DNA of 64,000 nucleotides from LMUY01 sp964244655 (GTDB taxonomy: Bacteria; Pseudomonadota; Alphaproteobacteria; Acetobacterales; Acetobacteraceae): the NCBI GenBank assembly GCA_964244655.1, contig CAXTJU010000006.1:1-64000 (forward strand), written 5' to 3'. Of this stretch, positions 26,511 through 35,099 are shown in pieces. Under the pieces are notes generated by a model that worked only from the letters and a program-made list of their open reading frames with translations, made no database searches and had not been told where the DNA came from. Position numbers and translations under genes: made by a program. Numbering within the stretch: position 1 is the first letter of the stretch; each line of letters opens with the position of its first letter.

Positions 26511-26906
26511 ATGACGAGAAAGATCATCCTTGCCGCCCTGTTCGCAGCCAGCCTGGGCAGCTGCGCTGGCATCGAGCGTGATAACGTGACCGACCGCGAG
26601 AACCTGCTTTCCGCTGGCGGCTTCAGGGTGCTGCCGGCAAACACGCCGGAGCGGCAGGCCGAATTGGCCAAGCTGCCGCCCAACCGCGTGGTGCAGCAGA
26701 TCATGGGCGAGCACGTGTCCTACCTGTATGCCGATCCAGTCGTGTGCCACTGCCTCTATGCCGGCGGGCAGGATGCATTCGGCCGCTACCAGTCCTTGCT
26801 GCAACAGCGCCGGATCGCGTCGGACCAGCTGTTGGCCTCGGAGCAGAACCAGGACTTCGGGTTCGGCTATGGTGCTTTCGGTGGGTTTGGGCCGGGGTTC
26901 TACTGA
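26511..26906 (+). CDS. Small predicted lipoprotein, unknown function
   Basis: The 131-residue protein has a signal peptide with lipobox (LFAASLGSCAG), a polar middle part (ANTPERQAELAKLPPNRVVQ) and DPVVCHCLYAGGQDAFGRYQ with two close Cys. The C-terminal tail is Gly/Phe-rich (GFGYGAFGGFGPGFY). CGGAGC precedes the ATG by 6 bp. It is 25 bp after fabD and may be co-transcribed with it. No family was recognised. Confidence 0.65.
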   Translation: MTRKIILAALFAASLGSCAGIERDNVTDRENLLSAGGFRVLPANTPERQAELAKLPPNRVVQQIMGEHVSYLYADPVVCHCLYAGGQDAFGRYQSLLQQRRIASDQLLASEQNQDFGFGYGAFGGFGPGFY

Positions 26907-27048
26907 CGCGGCCAGGGTATGGAACGACATAATTGCAAGCTGTTCGTCAATATTTAATCGCGCCCTCGCAATCAAGCACAAGCATAGCCTCACCCATCAT
27001 TGAGCCAAGGAGTTTGGCAACTAAGCCTGAGAGTGAGTCTTACCCACG

Positions 27049-27067
27049 CTCAGTCACCGTGACTGAG
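27049..27067. promoter_or_regulatory. Perfect inverted repeat upstream of the DUF892 gene
   Basis: CTCAGTCA-CCG-TGACTGAG is a perfect 8-bp inverted repeat ending 12 bp before the ATG of the DUF892 gene and overlapping the region of its ribosome site. It could be an operator or an mRNA hairpin affecting translation. No T-run follows, so it is not a terminator for the upstream gene. Confidence 0.4.
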
Positions 27068-27079
27068 AGAGGAACTCCG

Positions 27080-27553
27080 ATGGCCGATCAAGAACTCAAG
27101 ATGCTGGTTTCCCAGGGACTGCAGGCGATGAAGGCTGGCGGCGAGGTGGCGAAGAAGGCCACTGCCGACATCGAGAAGGACGCGAGCCATCCAGACCTGA
27201 AGGCTGCCCTGCAAGCCGGCAACAAGACATCCGAACAGTGGGCGCAACGCATCACCCAGGCGATGCAAGAGGCTTCGGGCGCGCAGGATGAGGGCAACCC
27301 CATTCTTGAGGCGCACTTCCAGGTGAGCCAGAAAATTCGGCAGAAGGCGCCGGACAGCACAACGCGGGACCTCGGCATCATCGCCGCGGGCCAGTTGGCA
27401 TTGCACTACTGGATCGCGTCGTTCGGCACCCTGCGCACTTATGCCTCCCAGGCGGGCATGACCCAGACCGAGCAGTCCATGCAAAAGTGCCTGGATGAAG
27501 CCAAGCAGGCCGACCAGCAACATACCAAGATCGCCGAAGCCTTGCTGGGCTAA
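27080..27553 (+). CDS. DUF892 (YciF/YciE-like) ferritin-like stress protein
   Basis: The 157-residue all-helical protein has MLVSQGLQAMKAGGEVAKKA, helices through ALQAGNKTSEQWAQRITQAM, and ALHYWIASFGTLRTYASQAG, the last being the characteristic DUF892 helix pair. Members are ferritin-like and usually induced by general stress. Classical metal ligands are not clear here. The start is the ATG at 27080 with GAGAGGAAC just upstream. Confidence 0.75.
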   Translation: MADQELKMLVSQGLQAMKAGGEVAKKATADIEKDASHPDLKAALQAGNKTSEQWAQRITQAMQEASGAQDEGNPILEAHFQVSQKIRQKAPDSTTRDLGIIAAGQLALHYWIASFGTLRTYASQAGMTQTEQSMQKCLDEAKQADQQHTKIAEALLG

Positions 27554-27592
27554 GCAGGCTACGAGCTGTGGGCGGCTTAGGCTGCCCACAGC

Positions 27593-29644
27593 CTACTTTG
27601 GCACGTTGTCCCGCAACTCCTTCAGCCATACCCGCGCGTTGCCGTCTGACGGCGCGCGCCAGTCACCCCGCGGCGACAGAGACCCGCCGGCGCTGACCTT
27701 CGGGCCGTTCGGCATGGCCGAGCGCTTGAACTGGCTGAACCCAAAGAAGCGTTGCAGAAATATCTCTAGCCAGTAGCGTATCTCCGCCAGCGAGTAGGCG
27801 CGCCGGCGCTCCTCCGGGAAGTTGCCGGGCCAGCCATTCACAGTCGCGTCGCGCCAGGCATGCCAGGCGAGGAACGCCACCTTCGACGGCGCAAATCCGT
27901 GGCGCAGCACCTGAAACAAGTTGAAGTCTTGCAGTTCATACGGACCAATCTTGGCTTCCGTGCTCTGCGGCTTCTGATCTGCATCAGCCGGGACCAATTC
28001 GGGAGAAATCTCCGTGCCGAGAATTACCTCCAGCACTGCACCGGTCTCCGCGCTGAACTGGGCGGAGGCGGCTACCCAGCGGATCAGGTGCTGGATCAGC
28101 GTTTTGGGCACGCCAGAGTTGACGTTGTAGTGCGACATCTGGTCGCCTACGCCGTAGGTGCACCAGCCCAGCGCCAATTCGGATAAGTCCCCGGTGCCAA
28201 GCACGATCGCATCCTGGTAGTTGGCTAGGCGGAACAAGTAATCCGTCCGCAGCCCCGCCTGCACGTTCTCGAACGTCACGTCATAGTGCGGCTCGCCAGA
28301 CGCGAAAGGGTGTCGCAGGTCGGCCAGCATCTGCCGCGCCGCCGGGCGGATGTCGATTTCCTCATGCGTCACCCCCAACGCCTGCATCAGCCGCAGGGCA
28401 TTGGCTTTGGTGGCATCGCCAGTGGCAAAGCCCGGCAGGGCATAGCCGAGGACGGCCTCGCGAGGCCGGCCCAGCAAGTCCATGGCTTTGGCCGCCACGA
28501 TCAGCGCATGGGTCGAGTCAAGGCCGCCGGAGACGCCGATCACCACGCGCTTGACCCCACTCGCCTCCAGCCGCTGCGCCAGGCCGGAGACCTGAATGTT
28601 GTAGGCCTCGTAGCAATCCTGCTCCAGCCGCGCCGGGTCGGCGGGCACGAAGGGGAACCGCTCAACCCGGCGCAGCAGGCCAAGGTCGCCCGAAGGTGGC
28701 GCCAGCCGGAAGCCTACGGTGCGGAATGCCCTGTCGGCGCGACGGGCGTTGTCGTCGAACGTGCCCATCGCAATCCGCTCCTGCCGCAAAAGGCCCAGAT
28801 CCACGTCCGCCATCACGCACCCGGCGGTGCGGGCGAACCGCTCCGTCTCGCCCAGCAGGGCGCCACATTCGTGGATGCTGGCCTGCCCATCCCAGGACAG
28901 GTCGGTCGTGGACTCTCCAACCCCTGCCGCGGCATACACGTAAGCGGCAAGGCAGCGTGCCGATTGCGCCCGGCACAACAGGTTGCGCTGCTCCGCCCGA
29001 CCGATGGTGATGGGACTGCCCGAAAGGTTGGCCAGCACCGTGGCCCCGGCCAGCGCGCCCTGCGAACTGGGTGGCACCGGCACCCAGAGGTCCTCGCATA
29101 CTTCTGCGTGCAGCACGAGGCCCGGCAAGTCCTCTGCCGCGAACAGCAAATCCGTCCCGAAAGGCGCGTCCTGCCCAGCGACCCGCAGCGACTGGCCGTT
29201 GATGCCCTCGCCGGAGACGAAGTGGCGGCGCTCGTAAAACTCGCGGTAGTTGGGAAGGTAAGTTTTGGGCACCACACCTAGGATGCAGCCGCGATGCAGG
29301 ACGATGGCCGCGTTGAACAGTCGCCCACCCTGGCGCAGCGGCGCACCCACCAGCAACACCGGCAACAACGCCGCCGAGGCAGCCGCGATGACCCCCAGCG
29401 CCCGATCCACGGCGGAAAGCAGGGCTTCCTGCTGCAGCAAGTCCTCAATCGCGTAACCGGACACGCAGAGTTCGGGGAACACGCCCACCGCAACCCCTTG
29501 CGCGTCGCAGTGCCGGGCGAGTGCCAGGATCTCGTCCGCATTGGCCGCCGGGTCCGCGACGGCGCTGCGCGGCACGCAGGCGGCCACGCGGGCAAAGCCG
29601 TGCTGGTAGAGGGAGTGGAACCGGGCGCGAGGGTCGGCGGTCAT
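27593..29644 (-). CDS. nadE: Glutamine-dependent NAD(+) synthetase
   Basis: The 683-residue protein joins a nitrilase-type glutaminase domain (1 to ~300) to an ammonia-dependent synthetase domain. The glutaminase triad is Glu in FPELCVSGY, Lys in VPKTYLPNYREFYE and Cys in LHAEVCEDLWVP. The synthetase has the PP-loop IGVSGGLDSTHALI and ends with FGFSQFKRSAMPNGPK. It makes NAD from deamido-NAD using glutamine. The start is the ATG at 29644, which gives the usual length. It lies 40 bp downstream of bluB on the same strand. Confidence 0.95.
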   Translation of the reverse strand: MTADPRARFHSLYQHGFARVAACVPRSAVADPAANADEILALARHCDAQGVAVGVFPELCVSGYAIEDLLQQEALLSAVDRALGVIAAASAALLPVLLVGAPLRQGGRLFNAAIVLHRGCILGVVPKTYLPNYREFYERRHFVSGEGINGQSLRVAGQDAPFGTDLLFAAEDLPGLVLHAEVCEDLWVPVPPSSQGALAGATVLANLSGSPITIGRAEQRNLLCRAQSARCLAAYVYAAAGVGESTTDLSWDGQASIHECGALLGETERFARTAGCVMADVDLGLLRQERIAMGTFDDNARRADRAFRTVGFRLAPPSGDLGLLRRVERFPFVPADPARLEQDCYEAYNIQVSGLAQRLEASGVKRVVIGVSGGLDSTHALIVAAKAMDLLGRPREAVLGYALPGFATGDATKANALRLMQALGVTHEEIDIRPAARQMLADLRHPFASGEPHYDVTFENVQAGLRTDYLFRLANYQDAIVLGTGDLSELALGWCTYGVGDQMSHYNVNSGVPKTLIQHLIRWVAASAQFSAETGAVLEVILGTEISPELVPADADQKPQSTEAKIGPYELQDFNLFQVLRHGFAPSKVAFLAWHAWRDATVNGWPGNFPEERRRAYSLAEIRYWLEIFLQRFFGFSQFKRSAMPNGPKVSAGGSLSPRGDWRAPSDGNARVWLKELRDNVPK

Positions 29645-29684
29645 GACAGCACTCCATCCTTGCGGGCGGCGCAGCGCAAGCCCC

Positions 29685-30323
29685 TCAGCGCCGCAGCCGT
29701 TGGGCGGAGGCGCTCCGCCGGCGCTCCCACCCGGCGCGCTCCAGCTCCGGGCTGTTCTCCTCAGTTTGCGCCGTGCCGAGGCAGAGATAAGCGACCAGCG
29801 TCCACTCTGCCGGTACATCCAGCGCCTGGGTGACCGCCGCCGGGTCCAGAATGGACACCCAACCCACTCCCAGCCCGGCCGCCCGCGCCGCCAGCCAAAG
29901 CGTGTGGACCGCCATGACGGCGGAGTAGGCCGCCATCTCCGGCATGGTGCGCCGGCCGAGTGCGTGGCCTTGCGACGGGTCGGATTCAGCGAACACGGCC
30001 AGATGGCACGGTGCTTCGTCCAGCCCGGCGAGCTTGAGCCGGCCATAAAGCGCGGCACGGGGACCGTCCTGCTCGGCCATGGCCTGGGCGTTGCAGGCAA
30101 GGAAGCTGGCGCGCACGGCGGCCCGACGCGCGAGATCCTCGACGGTGACGAAGCGCCAGGGTTGGCTCAGTCCGACGGAGGGGGCGAGAGCGGCGGTGTC
30201 GAGCAGGTAGTCCAGCAGAGCGGCGGGCACCGGGTCGGGGCGGAAATGGCGCACGTCTCGCCGCCAGCGGAACAGGTCGGCGAGTTGGGATTGGAAGGCT
30301 GGGGTGAAGCAGGGCGACGTCAC
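29685..30323 (-). CDS. bluB: 5,6-dimethylbenzimidazole synthase
   Basis: The ~212-residue flavoprotein of the nitroreductase fold has LADLFRWRRDVRHFRPDPVP, LAPSVGLSQPWRFVTVEDLA, and MPEMAAYSAVMAVHTLWLAA with GLGVGWVSILDP. These match BluB, which cannibalises FMN to make the lower ligand of vitamin B12. A GTG at 30323 gives the family's normal N terminus and lies 6 bp after the upstream stop. A TTG at 30356 would add 11 residues and overlap the upstream gene. No other cobalamin genes are present in the window. Confidence 0.9.
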   Translation of the reverse strand: MTSPCFTPAFQSQLADLFRWRRDVRHFRPDPVPAALLDYLLDTAALAPSVGLSQPWRFVTVEDLARRAAVRASFLACNAQAMAEQDGPRAALYGRLKLAGLDEAPCHLAVFAESDPSQGHALGRRTMPEMAAYSAVMAVHTLWLAARAAGLGVGWVSILDPAAVTQALDVPAEWTLVAYLCLGTAQTEENSPELERAGWERRRSASAQRLRR

Positions 30324-30328
30324 GCCAG

Positions 30329-31432
30329 TCAAGCTAGATCGGGCATGTCTGGCCAATCTCCGGCTGTCTGGCGCCTGCCGCTTGCGGCGGCGGTCCCGAC
30401 AGAGCCGATCAAGTTATGCAGTTCCAAGGCGTGCCTGAAGTCTGGTGTCATCTTCTCGCCATTGCGGATGTCTTGCGCGAACCGCGCGTAGAGTTCACCA
30501 ACGTTCGCGAGTGGCCCTGTCAATTCAGGGGCAGCAGGCGGGTCTGGTGCGTCGGACGGCACCGTTGTTTCCAGGTAGAGGTCGCCCGCCTGGAAGCCAT
30601 AGGGATGGCCACCCCGCAGCCTTACCGAGCCTTCGGTTCCTAGAACCTCGAATGCGAAAGGCGTTGCTCCGGAACGGCCGCCATCCATCTCGGCTGACAG
30701 CATGCATCCGCTGTGGAACCTTGCCTGGACCGCGAGGTAGTCGGCGGTCGATCTTGCAACGTGCCCTGGCCCGTCGATCAACTTGACCGATTTGTATTTA
30801 ATGGCGGTCAGCGCATTGATCTCGCTGATGCCGCCCAACAGAAAAATCGCGAGGTCGAGCGTGTGGCCGGTCAGGATCGTGGACATCGTGGCGCCGTTCG
30901 CCGGATCGCACAGGTAAGCATACGAGGCCGGGACTTGCGGGCCGTGGCCTTCAGTCGTCGATACGGTGCTGCACGTCAACGGCCGCCCAATTCCGCCTCG
31001 GGCTATGATGTCTCGGGCGCGTCGAACTGCGGGGCTGAAACGGGCCTGCAGGCCGATTGCCGCATGGACGGCGGTTTGCTCAGCCTTGACGGCGATTGCC
31101 CGTGCTTCCTCGACGCCCAGCGCAAGGGGCCACTCGCACAAAACGTGCTTGCCGGCATCCAGCGCCGCGAGGACGATCTCGTTATGGTAGGGCACTTTGA
31201 CGCACACGGACACGACATCAACGTTCGGGCTGCGGATGAGGTCGATCGCGTTGCCATGGCATTCATCAACGGCGAACGCTCTCCCAGCCACGCGGGCGGT
31301 TTCCACGTTGCTTGTAGCCAAAGCGGCGAGCGTGATGCCGGGAAGCGCCTTAATGGCAGGAATGTGCGAGAGCTTGGCCCAGCTCCGCTCGGCATTTGCC
31401 CCGATCAAGCCGATCCGCAAAGGATGATCCAT
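30329..31432 (-). CDS. Gfo/Idh/MocA family oxidoreductase
   Basis: The 367-residue protein has an N-terminal NAD(P)-binding domain (RIGLIGANAERSWAKLSHIP), PYHNEIVLAALDAGKHVLCE, and a C-terminal GFO/IDH domain (GHTLDLAIFLLGG). The usual E-K-P motif is E-W-P here (LCEWPLALGVEEARA), as in Gal80-like members, so it may be a sensor or a divergent sugar dehydrogenase. It is 6 bp upstream of the bluB GTG and is probably co-transcribed with bluB-nadE. Substrate unknown. Confidence 0.85.
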   Translation of the reverse strand: MDHPLRIGLIGANAERSWAKLSHIPAIKALPGITLAALATSNVETARVAGRAFAVDECHGNAIDLIRSPNVDVVSVCVKVPYHNEIVLAALDAGKHVLCEWPLALGVEEARAIAVKAEQTAVHAAIGLQARFSPAVRRARDIIARGGIGRPLTCSTVSTTEGHGPQVPASYAYLCDPANGATMSTILTGHTLDLAIFLLGGISEINALTAIKYKSVKLIDGPGHVARSTADYLAVQARFHSGCMLSAEMDGGRSGATPFAFEVLGTEGSVRLRGGHPYGFQAGDLYLETTVPSDAPDPPAAPELTGPLANVGELYARFAQDIRNGEKMTPDFRHALELHNLIGSVGTAAASGRRQTAGDWPDMPDLA

Positions 31433-31602
31433 CGTCTCGCCTTCTCGACCAAGTGTTGTGGTGCCATCGACGGACGCCGGCCAGCGCTCTGCGACCGCAG
31501 GAAGCAGCCAGGCTGCAATCCGGTCTCCTGCCGCACTTCAGCGTAGGACGCTGCGGCAGCCCGCACTAGCCGCCCGGGTTGGGTGTGCTACAGCACCCCG
31601 TC

Positions 31603-32559
31603 ATGCGTTCGTTCCTGGACTTCGAGAAACCTATCGCCGAGCTGGAAGCCAAGATCGGCGAGCTGCAGCAGATGCAGGAGCCCGGCGGCATCAACATCGC
31701 CGAGGAGATCGCCCGGCTCACCGACAAGGTGGACCGCCAGTTGCGCGGCACCTACGCGCGCCTCACCCCCTGGCAGAAAGCGCAGGTCGCCCGCCATCCG
31801 GACCGGCCCAAGGCGCTGGCCTACCTGCACGCCCTCATCACCGATTTCACGGCCCTCGCCGGAGACCGGGCCTTCGCCGAGGACGCCGCAGTCGTGGGTG
31901 GGCTGGGCCGGTTCGACGGGCGGCCTGTGGTGGTCATCGGCACTGAGAAGGGCACGGACACCGACAGCCGGGTCCGCCACAACTTTGGCATGGCCAAGCC
32001 GGAGGGCTACCGCAAGGTGCGCCGCCTGCTGGAACTTGCAGGGCGGTTCAGCCTGCCGGTGCTGACCTTCGTCGACACCGCCGGCGCCTTCCCTGGCATT
32101 GAGGCGGAGGCGCGCGGCCAGGCGGAGGCCATCGCCCGCTCCGTCGAGGCCTGCCTGGACGCACCGGTGCCGATCATCGCCACCATCATCGGCGAGGGTG
32201 GCTCCGGCGGCGCCATCGCGCTCGCCACCGGAGACCGCGTACTGATGCTGGAGCATGCGATCTACTCCGTCATCTCGCCGGAAGGCTGCGCCTCCATCCT
32301 GTGGCGGGACGCGGCCCAGGCGCCCCTGGCGGCCGAGGCGCTGCGGCTGACGGCGGAGGATTTGCGCGGACTCCGGTTGATTGATGCCGTGGTAGCCGAG
32401 CCGCTGGGCGGCGCGCACCGGGACGCGGCCGCCGCCATCGCCATGGCGGGGGATGCGGTGCGGTCGGCGCTGGCCGAGCTGGCTGGGCTGGACGGCCCCA
32501 CCCTGCTGCTGCGACGGCGCGAGAAGTTCCTCGCCATGGGCCGTGAGGGTCTCGGCTGA
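31603..32559 (+). CDS. accA: Acetyl-CoA carboxylase carboxyltransferase subunit alpha
   Basis: The 318-residue subunit starts SFLDFEKPIAELEAKIGELQ, has RPVVVIGTEKGTDTDSRVRH, NFGMAKPEGYRKVRRLLELA, FVDTAGAFPGIEAEARGQAE and IGEGGSGGAIALATGDRVLM. These are the canonical AccA segments of the crotonase fold. With AccD it transfers carboxyl from biotin to acetyl-CoA to make malonyl-CoA. The start is the ATG at 31603. The upstream 170 bp (31433-31602) shows no ORF. accD is not nearby. Confidence 0.95.
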   Translation: MRSFLDFEKPIAELEAKIGELQQMQEPGGINIAEEIARLTDKVDRQLRGTYARLTPWQKAQVARHPDRPKALAYLHALITDFTALAGDRAFAEDAAVVGGLGRFDGRPVVVIGTEKGTDTDSRVRHNFGMAKPEGYRKVRRLLELAGRFSLPVLTFVDTAGAFPGIEAEARGQAEAIARSVEACLDAPVPIIATIIGEGGSGGAIALATGDRVLMLEHAIYSVISPEGCASILWRDAAQAPLAAEALRLTAEDLRGLRLIDAVVAEPLGGAHRDAAAAIAMAGDAVRSALAELAGLDGPTLLLRRREKFLAMGREGLG

Positions 32560-32562
32560 GGG

Positions 32563-32841
32563 TCAGGACCGCAGGGCGTAGCCGCGTGCCGCCATGCAGG
32601 CCAGCATCTGGTCGTGCTCCGGCTTGTCCGAGGCGAACGCGGCGGCGAAGGCCGAGGTCGGCGAGGCGTTGGCCTTGCGGGTCAGCGCCGAGTCCACGTC
32701 CTTGTGGCAGCGCAGCAGGTCGGCCCGGTAGCGCGGTGCCGCATGGTCTCCCGCCAGCGGCGGGTCATACGCGACGCACCCGGTGAGCAGCAGGGCGAGG
32801 CCGAGCAAGACGGGGGCGAGGGGACGGATCATAGGCTCCAT
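32563..32841 (-). CDS. Small predicted lipoprotein
   Basis: The 92-residue protein starts at an ATG at 32841 (or 32832) and has a signal peptide with lipobox (LLGLALLLTGCVAY). The rest is polar with YRADLLRCHKDVDSALTRKA and MLACMAARGYALR, so three Cys including the lipidated one. It ends 3 bp from the accA stop, convergent. No family was recognised. Confidence 0.6.
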   Translation of the reverse strand: MEPMIRPLAPVLLGLALLLTGCVAYDPPLAGDHAAPRYRADLLRCHKDVDSALTRKANASPTSAFAAAFASDKPEHDQMLACMAARGYALRS

Positions 32842-32872
32842 GTCGCCGGACCGTGTTACCCGTGTGTGACCG

Positions 32873-33346
32873 ATGAGGCGCGCCGCCCTCCTGCTCGGCA
32901 CGTGCGGCATGGCCGCTGTCTGGCTGCTGTGGCGGCGGCTGGCCGCCGAAATCCCGCTGCCACCGGAGGGCGCCAGCCTCTCGGTGCGGCTGGGGCTGGC
33001 CTGCGCCTTCCTGCTGCCGCCAGCCGGCCTGCTGTGGGCGATGCTGCTGGTGCGCATGGCGGCCAGGTTCGCGGGACGAGCCAGCCTGGAGGAGGCGACC
33101 CGGCCGGTGGTGGCGGACAGCGCGACCCACTTGCTGGTGTTCGCGGTGGCGCTGCTGGCGCTGGCGGCGCAGCTGGATGCGGCGCGGATGCCGGCGGCGT
33201 TGGCGCTGGCTGCAGTATTCATGGTAGGACGGATAGCATTCTGGGCGGGCGCACTCGTTTTGCCGGTGGGCGGCGCGTTCGGCACGGCAGTCACACTGGC
33301 CGCCACCGCGGGCACTCTGGGTTGGGCTGCTGCAGTCGCTTGGTAA
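32873..33346 (+). CDS. MAPEG-like small integral membrane protein
   Basis: The 157-residue protein has four predicted membrane helices: GTCGMAAVWLLWRRLA, LGLACAFLLPPAGLLWAMLL, THLLVFAVALLALAAQL and VFMVGRIAFWAGALV. The layout, with a polar RASLEEATR loop after helix 2 and VGRIAFWAG in helix 4, resembles MAPEG (microsomal GST-like) proteins. The assignment is tentative. It is divergent from the small lipoprotein gene, with only 31 bp between the starts. Confidence 0.6.
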   Translation: MRRAALLLGTCGMAAVWLLWRRLAAEIPLPPEGASLSVRLGLACAFLLPPAGLLWAMLLVRMAARFAGRASLEEATRPVVADSATHLLVFAVALLALAAQLDAARMPAALALAAVFMVGRIAFWAGALVLPVGGAFGTAVTLAATAGTLGWAAAVAW

Positions 33347-33433
33347 GTTCATCGACTTCCCGAACACACATTGATCAATTGAAGCGATCTAAGATTGTAG
33401 ATGAAGCTTGCTGCATGTGTGAGCACTCGAAAG

Positions 33434-33574
33434 ATGACAAGAATGGGCAGCTTGGTCGGACTTGTCGCATTTATGGTTTTCGGCTGGTCAGCTTTCAGCA
33501 TATTCAAGGGCGTTAATACGAAGAGCAGCGGTACCAGAGCTATGGATGGTCGAAGTAGATACCTGCATCAGTAA
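33434..33574 (+). CDS. Possible 46-residue single-span membrane peptide
   Basis: In an otherwise gene-free AT-rich gap, an ATG frame encodes MTRMGSLVGLVAFMVFGWSA with one clear hydrophobic helix and a polar basic tail (FKGVNTKSSGTRAMDGRSRY). CGAAAG precedes the ATG but is a weak ribosome site. It fits the profile of small membrane proteins, but length alone gives little support. The rest of 33347-33632 shows no feature. Confidence 0.3.
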   Translation: MTRMGSLVGLVAFMVFGWSAFSIFKGVNTKSSGTRAMDGRSRYLHQ

Positions 33575-33632
33575 ATAAGATATTTTGAAACTACAACAAT
33601 GTAGTTCGTCGTTACTCTCTAATGTTGCATCG

Positions 33633-34991
33633 TCAACGCGCTAACAGCCGCGAGAAGCTGGCCACTCCGGCGCCGCCGGCGAAGCACGCGCCCACCGCCA
33701 GCGCGAGCGCCGGGCCGTGCAGGGCGGAGAGGCCGAAGCACAGCGCCACCAACGCCGCCCCGGTGGACTGCCCCACCAGCCGCGAGGTGGCGACAATGCC
33801 GCTGGCGCCGCCGCTGCGTTCAGGTGGGGCGGACGCCATGATCGCCCGCAAATTGGGCGACTGATAGAACCCGAACCCGGCGCCGCACACCGCCATGCGC
33901 CACACGATCGCCCAATCGTCCGGATGGCCCGGGAGCGTCGCTAGCAGCAGCAGCCCAGCGCACAGCACTGCCATGCCGACGCCGCACAGGATGGCGGGCG
34001 GGAAACGGTCCGACATCGGCCCGGCGACCGGCGCCATCAGCGCTGTCAGCACTGGCCAGGGCGTCAGCAGCAACCCCGTCTGCACCGCTGTGCGCCCCAG
34101 CCCGTTCTGGAAATAGAACGGCAAGGACACGAAGGAGAGGCCCTGCGCCGCGAACGCGCAGGCGGCGGTGGCGGAGGATAGCGCAAAGAGCGGCCGCCGG
34201 TAGAGATCGACCGGCAGCATGGGCGCCGCCATTCCCAGTTGCCGCCGCACCAGCAACACGCCGAACCCGGCCGAACCCGCCAGCATCGCCGCCGTGGCCA
34301 GGCCGGACGCGGAGTGCGCCGCCTCGCCGATGCCCAGCACCAGCAGCCCGAACGTGCCGGCGTTGAGCACCGCGCTGGCCACATCGAACCGGTGGCCGCC
34401 AAGCGGCGTCACGGGCAGGGCGCGCACGGCCAGCGCCAGCGCGCCCAGCCCGAGCGGCACGTTGATGGCAAACAGCCACGGCCAGGACGCGATGGACAGG
34501 ATGCCGGCGGCCACGGTGGGGCCGATGGCTGTCGCAGTCGCCACCACCATGGCATTCATGCCGACACCGCGGCCGAGTTGGCGGGCAGGGTAGATGAAGC
34601 GGATCAGCGCCGTGTTGACGCTCATCACCCCGGCCGACCCCAGTCCTTGCAGCACCCGCGCCGCCGTGAGCGTCGGCAGCGACCAGCTCAGCGCGCAGGC
34701 GAGGGAGGCGGCGATGAACAGCGCCAGCCCCCAGCTGTACACCCGGCGATACCCCACGATCTCGCCGACCGAGGCCAGCGGCAGCAGGCTCGCGACCAGG
34801 GCGAGCTGGTAGGCGTTCACCACCCAGATGGACGCTGCCGGCGTCGCGTGGACATCGACCGCGATGGTGGGCAGCACGGCGTTGGCGATGGACGTGTCAA
34901 GCGAGGCCAGGCCCATGGCGACGACGATGGTAGCGACCGCCGACCGGCGGCGGGCGGGGGCGAGGCCGTCAAATGGGATGGTGTCAGGCAT
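33633..34991 (-). CDS. MFS multidrug exporter, DHA2 (14-TM) type
   Basis: The 452-residue protein begins VATIVVAMGLASLDTSIANA, then LPTIAVDVHATPAASIWVVN and AYQLALVASLLPLASVGEIV, the helix 1-2 pattern of DHA2 drug/proton antiporters such as EmrB. ARVLQGLGSAGVMSVNTALI is motif C-like. The start is the ATG at 34991. It is divergent from the GNAT gene at 35100, sharing a 108-bp promoter region. Substrate unknown. Confidence 0.85.
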   Translation of the reverse strand: MPDTIPFDGLAPARRRSAVATIVVAMGLASLDTSIANAVLPTIAVDVHATPAASIWVVNAYQLALVASLLPLASVGEIVGYRRVYSWGLALFIAASLACALSWSLPTLTAARVLQGLGSAGVMSVNTALIRFIYPARQLGRGVGMNAMVVATATAIGPTVAAGILSIASWPWLFAINVPLGLGALALAVRALPVTPLGGHRFDVASAVLNAGTFGLLVLGIGEAAHSASGLATAAMLAGSAGFGVLLVRRQLGMAAPMLPVDLYRRPLFALSSATAACAFAAQGLSFVSLPFYFQNGLGRTAVQTGLLLTPWPVLTALMAPVAGPMSDRFPPAILCGVGMAVLCAGLLLLATLPGHPDDWAIVWRMAVCGAGFGFYQSPNLRAIMASAPPERSGGASGIVATSRLVGQSTGAALVALCFGLSALHGPALALAVGACFAGGAGVASFSRLLAR

Positions 34992-35099
34992 CACGGCATA
35001 GTCCCGCGCCAGCCGTGCTGCGTCCAGGGCTGTTGAACAGTTTGCCCCGGAAGCGACGCTGGCTTTCCCTTGTCCTAACCGCCCTGCATGAGGTGGTTC

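Noticed and set aside
26918..26945. EcfG-type general stress promoter before the DUF892 gene
   Set aside because: A GGAAC is present, but the nearest CGTC lies 19 bases away instead of the expected CGTT at 16-17.
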